A DNA stretch of 5,546 nucleotides, from NCBI GenBank assembly GCA_002436485.1, contig DJMK01000100.1, positions 1 to 5,546 on the forward strand, written 5' to 3'. The notes beneath the pieces were generated by a model that had not been told where the DNA came from, searched no databases, and was given only the letters and a program-made list of their open reading frames with translations. The DNA comes from Proteobacteria bacterium UBA6492 (GTDB lineage: Bacteria > Pseudomonadota > Gammaproteobacteria > UBA6429 > Thiohalophilaceae). Positions 1-5,546 of the stretch are shown here, one piece after another. The position numbers and the translations under genes are program-made. The stretch's first letter is position 1. Each line of letters starts with the position of its first letter.

Positions 1-571
1 CGAGGTGATGACCGGTTTTCGTGTTGCCCTCGGTGGCGCACAACAGCTCTATGATGTCACGCCTGACCTGACCACGCTGGGCAAGGTCATCGGTGGCGGT
101 ATGCCGGTTGGTGCCTTTGGAGGTAAACGTGAAATCATGGAAAAGATTGCCCCGACCGGGCCGGTTTACCAGGCCGGTACCCTGTCCGGTAACCCGGTAG
201 CCATGGCGGCTGGTCTGAAGACACTGGAGTTAATCAGTGAACCCAACTTTTACACGCGACTGGCCGACAAAACCCAGCAACTGGTCAAGGGCATGCAGGA
301 GCGCGCGAATGCAGCGAAGATTCCATTCACCACCAACACCGTCGGCGGCATGTTTGGCTTTTTCTTCTCCGAAGAAGAACACGTTACCAATTTCGCCCAG
401 GTCAGTGCCTGCAACCTGGAACGCTTTCAGAAATTTTATCACGGTATGCTGGACAATGGCGTTTACCTGGCGCCTTCCGCCTATGAAGCTGGATTTGTCT
501 CCGCTGCACATAGCGATGAAGACATTACCGAAACGCTGGCTGCAGCCGAGAAAGTGTTTAAGGACTTGTAA
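1..571 (+). CDS. hemL: Glutamate-1-semialdehyde 2,1-aminomutase, C-terminal part (5' end outside window)
   Basis: This PLP enzyme converts glutamate-1-semialdehyde to 5-aminolevulinate in the cytoplasm, the committed precursor of heme and other tetrapyrroles in the C5 pathway. The frame is open from the left edge; base 1 ends a split codon and bases 2-4 encode Glu, so the visible protein begins E-V-M-T-G-F-R. The motif LGKVIGGGMPVGAFGG carries the lysine expected to form the Schiff base with PLP (codon 83-85). It is followed by the family segment with QAGTLSGNPVAMAAG and the usual C-terminal HSDEDI-like helix. From this lysine to the stop there are 161 residues, which fits E. coli HemL (about 426 residues, Lys265, from memory), so the 3' end is intact and roughly the first 55% is missing. 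TAA is at 569-571. The gene converges on the LON-domain gene. The following hairpin may end its transcript. Identity is very secure. Confidence 0.97.
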   Translation, partial: EVMTGFRVALGGAQQLYDVTPDLTTLGKVIGGGMPVGAFGGKREIMEKIAPTGPVYQAGTLSGNPVAMAAGLKTLELISEPNFYTRLADKTQQLVKGMQERANAAKIPFTTNTVGGMFGFFFSEEEHVTNFAQVSACNLERFQKFYHGMLDNGVYLAPSAYEAGFVSAAHSDEDITETLAAAEKVFKDL

Positions 572-591
572 CCACGGTATTAAATACCGGG
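572..591. terminator. Hairpin between convergent genes, possible two-way transcription stop
   Basis: CGGTATTAAATACCG at 575-589 is a perfect inverted repeat (7-base arms around one base, realistically a 5-base-pair stem with a 5-base loop). CC at 572-573 and GG at 590-591 can extend it past a bulged A. It lies between the stops of hemL (+) and the LON-domain gene (-), where a shared terminator would be expected. No T-run follows the stem on either strand, so it is not a classical intrinsic terminator; it may only protect 3' ends. Confidence 0.4.
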
Positions 592-605
592 CGAAAAAGA
601 ATAAA

Positions 606-1190
606 TCAGGCGACTTTAGATTGTCGCATAAGTGAGTACAATTGTTCGATGCGATGAATAATATCGTCAGACTCGAGTAATTCCTGTTTGTACTCCAGTG
701 GCATCGGCAACAACTCACATAGTCGCGCGGTTATCCACTCAAGATCATCATAGTCGGTAGGCATCGTGCTGTAAGGCGGGTCAAGCTGAGTAATAATTTT
801 TCTGAGCAGGCTACCCATCACCTGGTATTTCTCGTTCATGGCAACCGGTTTACATTCAGCCAGTGGTTCGACTTGTGCCATCACCAACTGATTGGGTTTT
901 ACTTCATGGGAAATGACGCGAAAGCGCTGCGTTCCTTTCAGGGTGATGCCGAGCAGACCATCAGGGCGGCGATTCCAGTAATTAATCACACTGAGCGTAC
1001 CGACATCATGAGTTAACGCAGCCTGCCCTACTTCCCGTCCGTCACGAATCAGTATCACACCAATCGGTGTATCATCACGCATGCACTGGCTGACCATGTC
1101 GAGATAGCGCGGTTCAAAGATACGTAGCGGCAGTACACCGCCGGGAAACATCACGGTATTTAATGGAAACAGCGGTACAGTGGTGGCCAT
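606..1190 (-). CDS. Stand-alone LON substrate-binding (LON N-terminal) domain protein
   Basis: The 194-residue product resembles only the N-terminal substrate-binding domain of Lon protease. It starts with the hallmark PLFPLN (residues 6-11), then the FPGGVLPLRIFEPRYL block (15-30), then a beta-rich region ending in a G-T-Q-R-F motif (86-90). A helical tail follows (about 118-190), including LPMPLEYKQELLE. There is no AAA+ ATPase and no S16 serine-lysine protease domain, and the length is normal for bacterial LON-only proteins, so it is not a truncated Lon. The family role is poorly defined; peptide or protein binding is inferred from Lon. No membrane segment or signal peptide is visible. The start at 1190 places the FPLN motif where the family has it, although no strong Shine-Dalgarno precedes it. 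The gene lies 180 bases downstream of ubiX on the same strand and may have its own promoter. Confidence 0.9.
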   Translation of the reverse strand: MATTVPLFPLNTVMFPGGVLPLRIFEPRYLDMVSQCMRDDTPIGVILIRDGREVGQAALTHDVGTLSVINYWNRRPDGLLGITLKGTQRFRVISHEVKPNQLVMAQVEPLAECKPVAMNEKYQVMGSLLRKIITQLDPPYSTMPTDYDDLEWITARLCELLPMPLEYKQELLESDDIIHRIEQLYSLMRQSKVA

Positions 1191-1242
1191 CTTGTTTACT
1201 AGCGTTTTTCTAATATTTGAGTTTTTTCAGCGGGTAAGACTA

Positions 1243-1271
1243 TTTTTAGACTGAGATCGGGCAAAGATCAA
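1243..1271 (-). promoter_or_regulatory. Possible sigma-70 promoter for the LON-domain gene
   Basis: Read on the minus strand, TTGATC (1271-1266, four of six matches to TTGACA) is followed after 17 bases by TAAAAA (1248-1243, four of six matches to TATAAT). Transcription would start near 1236 and leave a leader of about 45 bases before the ATG at 1190. The spacing is ideal but both boxes are imperfect, so this is a candidate only. Two GATC sites, 11 bases apart (1255-1258 and 1266-1269), lie in it, one overlapping the -35 box. Confidence 0.3.
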
Positions 1272-1338
1272 ACAGTGGAGTAAACTTTTTGGCTAATGAC
1301 CTTATTTATAGTGTAGTGTGAGGACAACACTTACCGCA

Positions 1339-1367
1339 TAACAAACCAGGGGGAAACCCGCTTGTTA
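1339..1367 (-). terminator. Imperfect hairpin immediately after ubiX
   Basis: Three bases beyond the ubiX stop, TAACAA (1339-1344) can pair with TTGTTA (1362-1367). An inner GGG (1351-1353) pairs with CCC (1357-1359), separated by an asymmetric internal loop. It is well placed to end the membrane protein-mpl-ubiX transcript or to shield its 3' end. No U-run follows on the minus strand, so it is weak as an intrinsic terminator, and some read-through into the LON-domain gene is possible. The rest of the 1191-1370 gap holds only the promoter candidate and AT-rich sequence; I see no small gene in it. Confidence 0.3.
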
Positions 1368-1370
1368 CAG

Positions 1371-1988
1371 TTAATTCGGATCATTTCCCCACCGTGGCGC
1401 CAGGTCATGCTCGACTTCCAGGTGGTCTAGCAATCGCGCCACAATAAAATCCACCAGGTCATCGATGGAGGAAGGGTTGTAATAAAAACCGGGGTTGGCC
1501 GGCATAATAGTAACGCCGGCTAGCGCCAGTTTGTGCATGTTATCAAGATGGATAGCAGAGAACGGGGTCTCGCGCGGCACTAGGATTAACTGGCGGCGCT
1601 CCTTGATCATCACGTCGGCGGCACGCTCTATCAGATTGTCACTCATGCCATGCGCAATGGCCGCCAGTGTACCCATGGTACATGGGCAGACCAGCATGCT
1701 TTTCGCGGTATGCGAGCCACTGGCCGCCGGGGCCGTCCAGTCTTCCCGACCATAAACGCGTAGCTGGTCGACCTGGGCATCAAAACGTTCCTGGAAAAAC
1801 CCACAAATATCCGCAGGACGTGACGGCAGATTCAGATCGGTTTCCATGGCAAATACCATGTGCGCCGCCTTGGAAAACAGCAAGTCTACCCGGCAGTCTG
1901 CCTTTAACAACTGTTCCAGCAGGCGAACACCATAGGGGGCACCTGACGCGCCAGTGAAGGCGAGGATGATGTGTTTGTTATCAATCAT
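1371..1988 (-). CDS. ubiX: Flavin prenyltransferase UbiX
   Basis: UbiX joins a dimethylallyl group to reduced FMN, making the prenylated FMN cofactor that UbiD-type decarboxylases need, chiefly 4-hydroxy-3-octaprenylbenzoate decarboxylase in ubiquinone synthesis. The 205-residue protein is full length. It shows the Rossmann-like start with TGASGAPYG (12-20), the CPCTMGTLAAIAHG block (101-114), the RAADVMIKERR segment (122-132), VPRETPFS (137-144) and PANPGFYY (163-170). Residues matching my recollection of the Pseudomonas aeruginosa active site fall at the same numbers: Ser15, Glu49, Arg122, Lys129, Arg139, Glu140, Tyr169 and Trp200. This supports both activity and the chosen start. The ATG overlaps the mpl stop as ATGA, and a short AGG lies 7 bases upstream, so translation is probably coupled to mpl. 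No UbiD gene is in the window, so the cofactor must serve an enzyme encoded elsewhere. Confidence 0.97.
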   Translation of the reverse strand: MIDNKHIILAFTGASGAPYGVRLLEQLLKADCRVDLLFSKAAHMVFAMETDLNLPSRPADICGFFQERFDAQVDQLRVYGREDWTAPAASGSHTAKSMLVCPCTMGTLAAIAHGMSDNLIERAADVMIKERRQLILVPRETPFSAIHLDNMHKLALAGVTIMPANPGFYYNPSSIDDLVDFIVARLLDHLEVEHDLAPRWGNDPN

Positions 1989-3370
1989 TTTGTGGCCTGA
2001 GTATCTTTTTGTTCATGTCGCAATTGCAAACGACTGATGAGTTTTTCGTGCAGGTTATCAAATCCCCCGTTACTCATCACCAGAATGTGATCACCCGGTG
2101 TGGCCTGCTCTGCCACAGACTCAATGATAGCGGCCGTATTATCCATAAGGTATGCAGTGGCATCGATTTGTTTAACAACATCTCCCAGTGACCATTCAAG
2201 ATCGCTCGGTTGATACATATACACCATGTCAGCCTGATCAAGCGATGCTGCCAGTGTATTCGCATGCACGCCCATACGCATGGTGTTGGATCTAGGCTCA
2301 AGGATCGCGATGATACGTTGCTCACCTACCTTGTTACGCAGTCCGCTTATAGTCGTCTCGATGGCCGTGGGATGATGGGCAAAATCATCATACACAGTGA
2401 TATCGCTAACCACAGCGCGCACTTCCATGCGTCGCTTGATACCGGCAAATTCAGACAGGCTCTCGCAGCTATTGTCGATGGTCACACCAACATGGCGTGC
2501 GGCAGCAATGGCGGCAAGCGCGTTATTCACATTATGCTCACCAAGCATGTTCCAATTCACAATAGCCTGGTTGCTATCATTAATTATCACTTCGAACTGG
2601 CTACCATCACTTTTAACCAGCTTTGCCTGCCAGTTACCATCATTACCGAAACTCTCTGTTGCGGTCCAGCAACCACGCGCCATGACTTCGTCAACCGCCG
2701 GATCAGCTTGTGGTTTGATAATCAGACCATTACCAGGCACGGTTCGTACCAGGTGATGGAACTGTGTCTGTATCGCATCCAGGTCAGTGAAAATATCCGC
2801 GTGATCAAATTCAAGATTATTGATGATTAAGGTGCGTGGGTGGTAGTGCACAAACTTGGAACGCTTGTCAAAAAAAGCCGTGTCATATTCATCGGCCTCT
2901 ACAACAAAGAAAGGTGAGCCCCCCAGCCTGGCCGACATACCAAAGTTTCCCGGTATGCCACCGATCAAGAACCCAGGTTGTATGTTATTAAACTCCAGTA
3001 TCCATGCAAGTAAACTGGCCGTGGAGGTCTTGCCATGGGTACCCGCTACCGCAAGTACCCAGCGATCCTGTAACACGTGCTCTGCCAACCACTGTGGACC
3101 GGAAGTGTAGCGCAGGCCTTTGTCTAATACGTATTCGACAGCAGGATTACCGCGTGACAAGGCATTACCAATGACAACAATATCTGGTTCTATTTCAAAC
3201 TGTTCGGTAGCAAAACCTTCAAACAACTTGATACCGGCTTGTTCAAGTTGCGTACTCATGGGTGGATACACATTGGCATCACAGCCCGTTACCTGATGAC
3301 CCAGTTCCCTGGCCAACAGGGCAATGCCGCCCATAAACGTTCCGCAGATTCCAAGGATATGTATATGCAT
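1985..3370 (-). CDS. mpl: UDP-N-acetylmuramate:L-Ala-gamma-D-Glu-meso-DAP ligase
   Basis: Mpl is the cytoplasmic murein-recycling ligase: using ATP it attaches the recovered tripeptide L-Ala-gamma-D-Glu-meso-DAP to UDP-MurNAc, bypassing MurC, MurD and MurE. The 461 residues match the usual length (about 457 in E. coli). The N-terminal Rossmann domain opens HIHILGICGTFMGG (2-15), the ATP loop is AGTHGKTST (109-117), and the Mpl-type central block EADEYDTAFFDKRSKF is at 158-173. LEFDHADIF (186-194), GEHNVNNALAA (277-287), YDDFAHHPTAI (327-337) and the C-terminal SNGGFDNLH (433-441) follow. EADEYDTAFFDKRSKF and SNGGFD distinguish it from MurC. The start is firm because the family begins M-x-I-H-I-L-G-I-C-G. 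It shares one base with the preceding membrane-protein gene (TAATG) and four with ubiX, so it is the middle gene of a compact operon. A meso-DAP peptidoglycan is implied. Confidence 0.97.
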   Translation of the reverse strand: MHIHILGICGTFMGGIALLARELGHQVTGCDANVYPPMSTQLEQAGIKLFEGFATEQFEIEPDIVVIGNALSRGNPAVEYVLDKGLRYTSGPQWLAEHVLQDRWVLAVAGTHGKTSTASLLAWILEFNNIQPGFLIGGIPGNFGMSARLGGSPFFVVEADEYDTAFFDKRSKFVHYHPRTLIINNLEFDHADIFTDLDAIQTQFHHLVRTVPGNGLIIKPQADPAVDEVMARGCWTATESFGNDGNWQAKLVKSDGSQFEVIINDSNQAIVNWNMLGEHNVNNALAAIAAARHVGVTIDNSCESLSEFAGIKRRMEVRAVVSDITVYDDFAHHPTAIETTISGLRNKVGEQRIIAILEPRSNTMRMGVHANTLAASLDQADMVYMYQPSDLEWSLGDVVKQIDATAYLMDNTAAIIESVAEQATPGDHILVMSNGGFDNLHEKLISRLQLRHEQKDTQATK

Positions 3371-3894
3371 TACATCATTACCGGTGAGAATTGCTTTTCT
3401 ATTAATATCTCAAGAAAGAATAGACCAACCGCGAGGAAGCCGGCGGTGAAAAGTGATATCGACAGTGCATGCCTGTAGATGTTGGAGTGCACCGCCAGGC
3501 TCCAGCCAAGGAACAACATAATAACGAGGATTAGTATTGGCGAGCCTGGTGGTAACAGTGACAGACCCAGACCAATTACCATGAACACAATACCAAGAAT
3601 TATGTCTGCGCCCTGAATCGCCGTCAGTGTTTGTATTATCCTGTTCCTGAATCCGAGCATGAACAAGATGCTATAGATAACCACCAGAAACAGCACCGTC
3701 CTGATTGCAATATATTGCAAAGCATCGATGAACCCGGGCTGTCTTGATTCCTCGACAAGAAACAGCAGGTTGATCATCGAAAGTACGACATTCAGGCCAA
3801 GCGTAAAGACAAACAGGAAGACTGAATGAGGAACATCCTGCGGTGCCTTGCGAAACAGGCAAAGTTCCAGAAAAAGTCGAAAAATTAAACGCAT
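3370..3894 (-). CDS. Uncharacterised multi-helix inner-membrane protein, first gene of the mpl-ubiX unit
   Basis: I do not recognise a named function. The 174-residue product is strongly hydrophobic. By eye it has an amphipathic start (residues 1-20, containing LCLFRKAPQD) and then about five membrane segments near 23-47, 58-81, 97-115, 118-136 and 143-164, with short polar loops. A basic loop GFRNRIIQTLTAIQGAD lies between the second and third segments. The layout is reminiscent of small Yip1-like proteins of Gammaproteobacteria, but that is an impression, not a family call. No catalytic motif is visible. Its stop shares one base with the mpl start (TAATG), so mpl translation is likely coupled to it. 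An AGGA lies 11 bases before the ATG at 3894, a somewhat long but workable ribosome-binding distance. It could be a helper for envelope or murein recycling, but only position supports that. The reading frame is secure; the role is unknown. Confidence 0.85.
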   Translation of the reverse strand: MRLIFRLFLELCLFRKAPQDVPHSVFLFVFTLGLNVVLSMINLLFLVEESRQPGFIDALQYIAIRTVLFLVVIYSILFMLGFRNRIIQTLTAIQGADIILGIVFMVIGLGLSLLPPGSPILILVIMLFLGWSLAVHSNIYRHALSISLFTAGFLAVGLFFLEILIEKQFSPVMM

Positions 3895-3921
3895 AAACCA
3901 ATAAATCCTGACCAGCTTGCA

Positions 3922-3951
3922 ATTGTATTACTAAATCAGTCATCATGATAA
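3922..3951 (-). promoter_or_regulatory. Possible sigma-70 promoter for the membrane protein-mpl-ubiX unit
   Basis: On the minus strand, TTATCA (3951-3946, four of six matches to the -35 consensus) and TACAAT (3927-3922, five of six to the -10) are separated by 18 bases. Transcription would begin near 3915, about 20 bases before the ATG, just upstream of the AGGA ribosome-binding candidate at 3909-3906. The -10 box is good and the position fits; the -35 is weaker. Confidence 0.4.
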
Positions 3952-3952
3952 C
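3923..3952 (+). promoter_or_regulatory. Possible sigma-70 promoter for rnd
   Basis: TTGTAT (3923-3928) and GATAAC (3947-3952, four of six matches to TATAAT) are 18 bases apart and would start transcription near 3959, about 30 bases before the rnd ATG. Both boxes are weak. They lie on nearly the same bases as the minus-strand candidate, so the two divergent transcripts would compete for polymerase if both are real. Confidence 0.25.
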
Positions 3953-3990
3953 GATTTTCTCGCTAATTCAGTCACATAGTAACGGTTCAT

Positions 3991-5169
3991 ATGTCAGATC
4001 AACATAACTCCCCCGCCAACCAGTCCGAAGCAACCAGGCTAATTACCAGCACAACCGAGCTAATTGCACTATGCGAAGAACTGGCCTCCGCCAAAGTCGT
4101 GGCGGTCGACACTGAATTCGTCAGGGATAAAACCTATTTCCCAAAACTATGCCTGGTTCAGGTCGCTGCCAATAATATCGTGGCCTGTATCGATCCCTTG
4201 AGTGTGAAAGATCTGTCACCACTTAACAATCTCCTGCTGGATTCAGGGATAACCAAGGTATTTCATGCCGCACGACAGGACATGGAGATCCTGTATTACA
4301 CGTTTAATTCACTACCGAGGCCGGTATTTGATACCCAGATTGCCGCAACTTTGCTTGGACTTGGTGAACAGATCGGTTATGCCAACCTTATCAGCCATTT
4401 TCTCAAGAAAAATCTACCCAAGGGACATGCACGTGCCGACTGGGAACAGCGACCACTTACACAGGAACAACTGGAATATGCCGCAAACGATGTACGCTAT
4501 TTAATACAGGCGTACCCCTTAATGGTCGACAAGTTGTCTGCCAACGGCAGACTTGACTGGTTAGCGGATGATTTTGCTGAATTGTCTGACGTAGCACTTT
4601 ATCAACCTGCGCAGGAAGAATTGTGGCAGCGTATATCCGGACAACAAAAGCTGCGTGGCGTACAACTGGCCGTGCTACAACAACTTGCGGCATGGCGTGA
4701 ACAAACCGCGATGCGACTGGATAAACCACGCAAATGGATTTTACCTGATGACATGCTGATTACGATCGCGATGCAAATGCCATCACAAACAACGCAATTG
4801 CATCGTATTCGCGGCTTGAACAGCAAAATTATCGAGCGTAACGGCAACGAGATCATTAAGGTAATGGAAACCGCCAGATCACTACCTGAGTCACAATGGC
4901 CCAAGGCAAAAGCCCGGCGCAAGTTATCCAAACAACAGGAAGCACTCATGGATTCACTTATGTCGATCGTTAAGTTACAGGCTGCTCAACATGAGATCAG
5001 TACAGGCGCAATTACCAGTAAATCTGAACTTGAAAAGCTGGTAAACGGTGATCATGATATAATGTTATTGCATGGTTGGCGTGTTGGTGTGGCTGGCCAA
5101 CAAGTGCTGGACTTTCTCGATGGTAAAACACGGCTACAATATAAAAATAACAGGCTGGAGCTTGAATAA
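3991..5169 (+). CDS. rnd: Ribonuclease D
   Basis: RNase D is a metal-dependent 3'-5' exoribonuclease that trims tRNA precursors and other small RNAs in the cytoplasm. The 392 residues carry a DEDD-type exonuclease domain (about 18-185). Exo I is VAVDTEF with Asp40 and Glu42, Exo II is FHAARQDMEIL with Asp97, and Exo III is LEYAANDVRYL with Tyr163 and Asp167, the DEDDy pattern. All four metal-binding acidic residues and the tyrosine are present. An HRDC domain follows (about 210-292, with LAAWREQTAMRLDKPRKWILPDD at 232-254) and then the C-terminal helical domain. The protein is slightly longer than E. coli Rnd (375, from memory), mostly as an extra polar N-terminal stretch. The ATG at 3991 is the first in frame after a stop at 3964-3966, and the next Met is inside Exo II, so the start is safe despite lacking a clear Shine-Dalgarno. 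The cardiolipin synthase gene begins nine bases later. Confidence 0.96.
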   Translation: MSDQHNSPANQSEATRLITSTTELIALCEELASAKVVAVDTEFVRDKTYFPKLCLVQVAANNIVACIDPLSVKDLSPLNNLLLDSGITKVFHAARQDMEILYYTFNSLPRPVFDTQIAATLLGLGEQIGYANLISHFLKKNLPKGHARADWEQRPLTQEQLEYAANDVRYLIQAYPLMVDKLSANGRLDWLADDFAELSDVALYQPAQEELWQRISGQQKLRGVQLAVLQQLAAWREQTAMRLDKPRKWILPDDMLITIAMQMPSQTTQLHRIRGLNSKIIERNGNEIIKVMETARSLPESQWPKAKARRKLSKQQEALMDSLMSIVKLQAAQHEISTGAITSKSELEKLVNGDHDIMLLHGWRVGVAGQQVLDFLDGKTRLQYKNNRLELE

Positions 5170-5178
5170 TACCTTCAC

Positions 5179-5546
5179 ATGAATCAAAACGAACATTTTC
5201 CATGGCGTGCGCAAAACCAGTTTAAACTATTTGTCGACGCAGAGGAATTTTACCCGGCTATGCTTGCCGCAATCGACGAGGCAAGTCACTACATACTGCT
5301 GGAACAGTACATCATCGAATCCGGCTCGGTCTTTGATAAGTTCAGACACCACTTGATCAATGCCAGCAAACGTGGCGTGAAGATTTTTATATTGGCTGAT
5401 GACTTTGGTAGCCAGGGTTTATCGTACACTGACAGGCAACACCTGCTCGATCACGCTATCTCGCTTGCCTTCTTTAATCCGACTACCTGGTCTTCTATCT
5501 ATCTAAGCATGAAACGTAACCATCGCAAATTGCTCGTCGTCGACAA
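5179..5546 (+). CDS. Cardiolipin synthase-like phospholipase D family protein, N-terminal part (3' end outside window)
   Basis: The frame is open from ATG 5179 to the right edge (122 codons plus two bases). The start of the product (FPWRAQNQFKLFVD, then AMLAAIDEASHYILLEQYII) is typical of bacterial cardiolipin synthases. Near the edge stands NHRKLLVVD, a complete first HxKxxxxD motif with His115, Lys117 and Asp122, the half-site that forms a phosphatidyl-enzyme intermediate. A second HKD motif should lie beyond the window. These enzymes make cardiolipin from phosphatidylglycerol plus another phospholipid at the inner membrane. There are no N-terminal membrane helices, unlike ClsA, so a ClsB- or ClsC-like type is more likely; another phosphatidyltransferase of the family cannot be excluded. 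The ATG is the first possible start after the rnd stop. The nearest GGAG (5157-5160) is 18 bases upstream, too far for an ordinary site, so initiation may rely on coupling to rnd. Confidence 0.88.
   Translation, partial: MNQNEHFPWRAQNQFKLFVDAEEFYPAMLAAIDEASHYILLEQYIIESGSVFDKFRHHLINASKRGVKIFILADDFGSQGLSYTDRQHLLDHAISLAFFNPTTWSSIYLSMKRNHRKLLVVD

Noticed and set aside
230..718. Minus-strand 162-codon open frame overlapping hemL and the LON-domain gene
   Set aside because: It is antisense to conserved hemL codons and out of frame with the LON-domain gene. The product has no family features.
606..1190. Truncated Lon protease pseudogene
   Set aside because: The frame is intact, ends with its own stop and a coherent helical tail, and matches the normal length of LON-only proteins. 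No remnant of ATPase or protease sequence follows.
1672..1686. Inverted repeat CCCATG-GTA-CATGGG
   Set aside because: It falls in the ubiX codons for the conserved CPCTMGT motif, so coding constraint explains it.
2210..2830. Plus-strand 206-codon open frame opposite mpl
   Set aside because: It lies wholly antisense to a strongly supported mpl. Its product is rich in His, Ile and Cys with no recognisable domain, typical of an antisense shadow.
1985..3370. MurC (UDP-N-acetylmuramate:L-alanine ligase) instead of Mpl
   Set aside because: The HIHILGICGTFMGG start, the EADEYDTAFFDKRSKF block and the C-terminal SNGGFDNLH are Mpl features, and there is no mur-cluster context.
3671..3946. Minus-strand 91-codon frame overlapping the membrane-protein start
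   Set aside because: It is in another frame of the membrane-protein gene and runs through the putative promoter. The 174-residue frame has coherent membrane segments and the TAATG junction with mpl.
1..5546. Mobile element, defence or CRISPR-type system
   Set aside because: No integrase, transposase, terminal inverted repeats, repeat array or toxin-antitoxin pair was seen. All recognised genes are ordinary chromosomal functions.

Overview
The window looks like chromosomal housekeeping DNA from a gammaproteobacterium. UbiX, a murein tripeptide ligase (Mpl), five-carbon-pathway HemL and an RNase D with an HRDC domain all have the Gram-negative, proteobacterial form. The adjacent mpl-ubiX pair is an arrangement I recall from Pseudomonas. 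Base composition is moderate, neither strongly GC-rich nor AT-rich. The genus cannot be read from this sequence. I see no tRNA, rRNA, CRISPR array, insertion sequence, integrase or attachment site.

Layout. (1) 1-571, + strand: the 3' part of hemL, entering from the left edge with its catalytic lysine. (2) 572-605: a short convergent gap holding a small hairpin. (3) 606-1190, - strand: a stand-alone LON substrate-binding-domain protein. (4) 1191-1370: a 180-base gap with a hairpin just after ubiX and a possible promoter for the LON-domain gene. (5) 3894 down to 1371, - strand: a tightly packed unit transcribed as membrane protein, then mpl, then ubiX. The junctions are TAATG (one shared base) and ATGA (four shared bases). 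(6) 3895-3990: a divergent intergenic region with possible back-to-back, overlapping promoters. (7) 3991-5169, + strand: rnd. (8) 5179-5546, + strand: the 5' part of a phospholipase-D-type cardiolipin synthase gene, nine bases after rnd and cut by the right edge just after its first HKD motif.

How the genes relate. HemL makes 5-aminolevulinate for tetrapyrroles. UbiX makes the prenylated FMN cofactor used by UbiD in ubiquinone synthesis. Mpl returns murein tripeptide to the peptidoglycan pathway. The cardiolipin synthase acts on membrane phospholipid, and RNase D trims RNA 3' ends. The shared theme is envelope and respiratory-cofactor upkeep rather than one dedicated system. The least understood pieces are the five-helix membrane protein apparently translationally coupled to mpl and the LON-domain-only protein. 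I found no convincing new biological system; the findings are modest points about gene organisation, uncharacterised proteins and possible regulatory sites.
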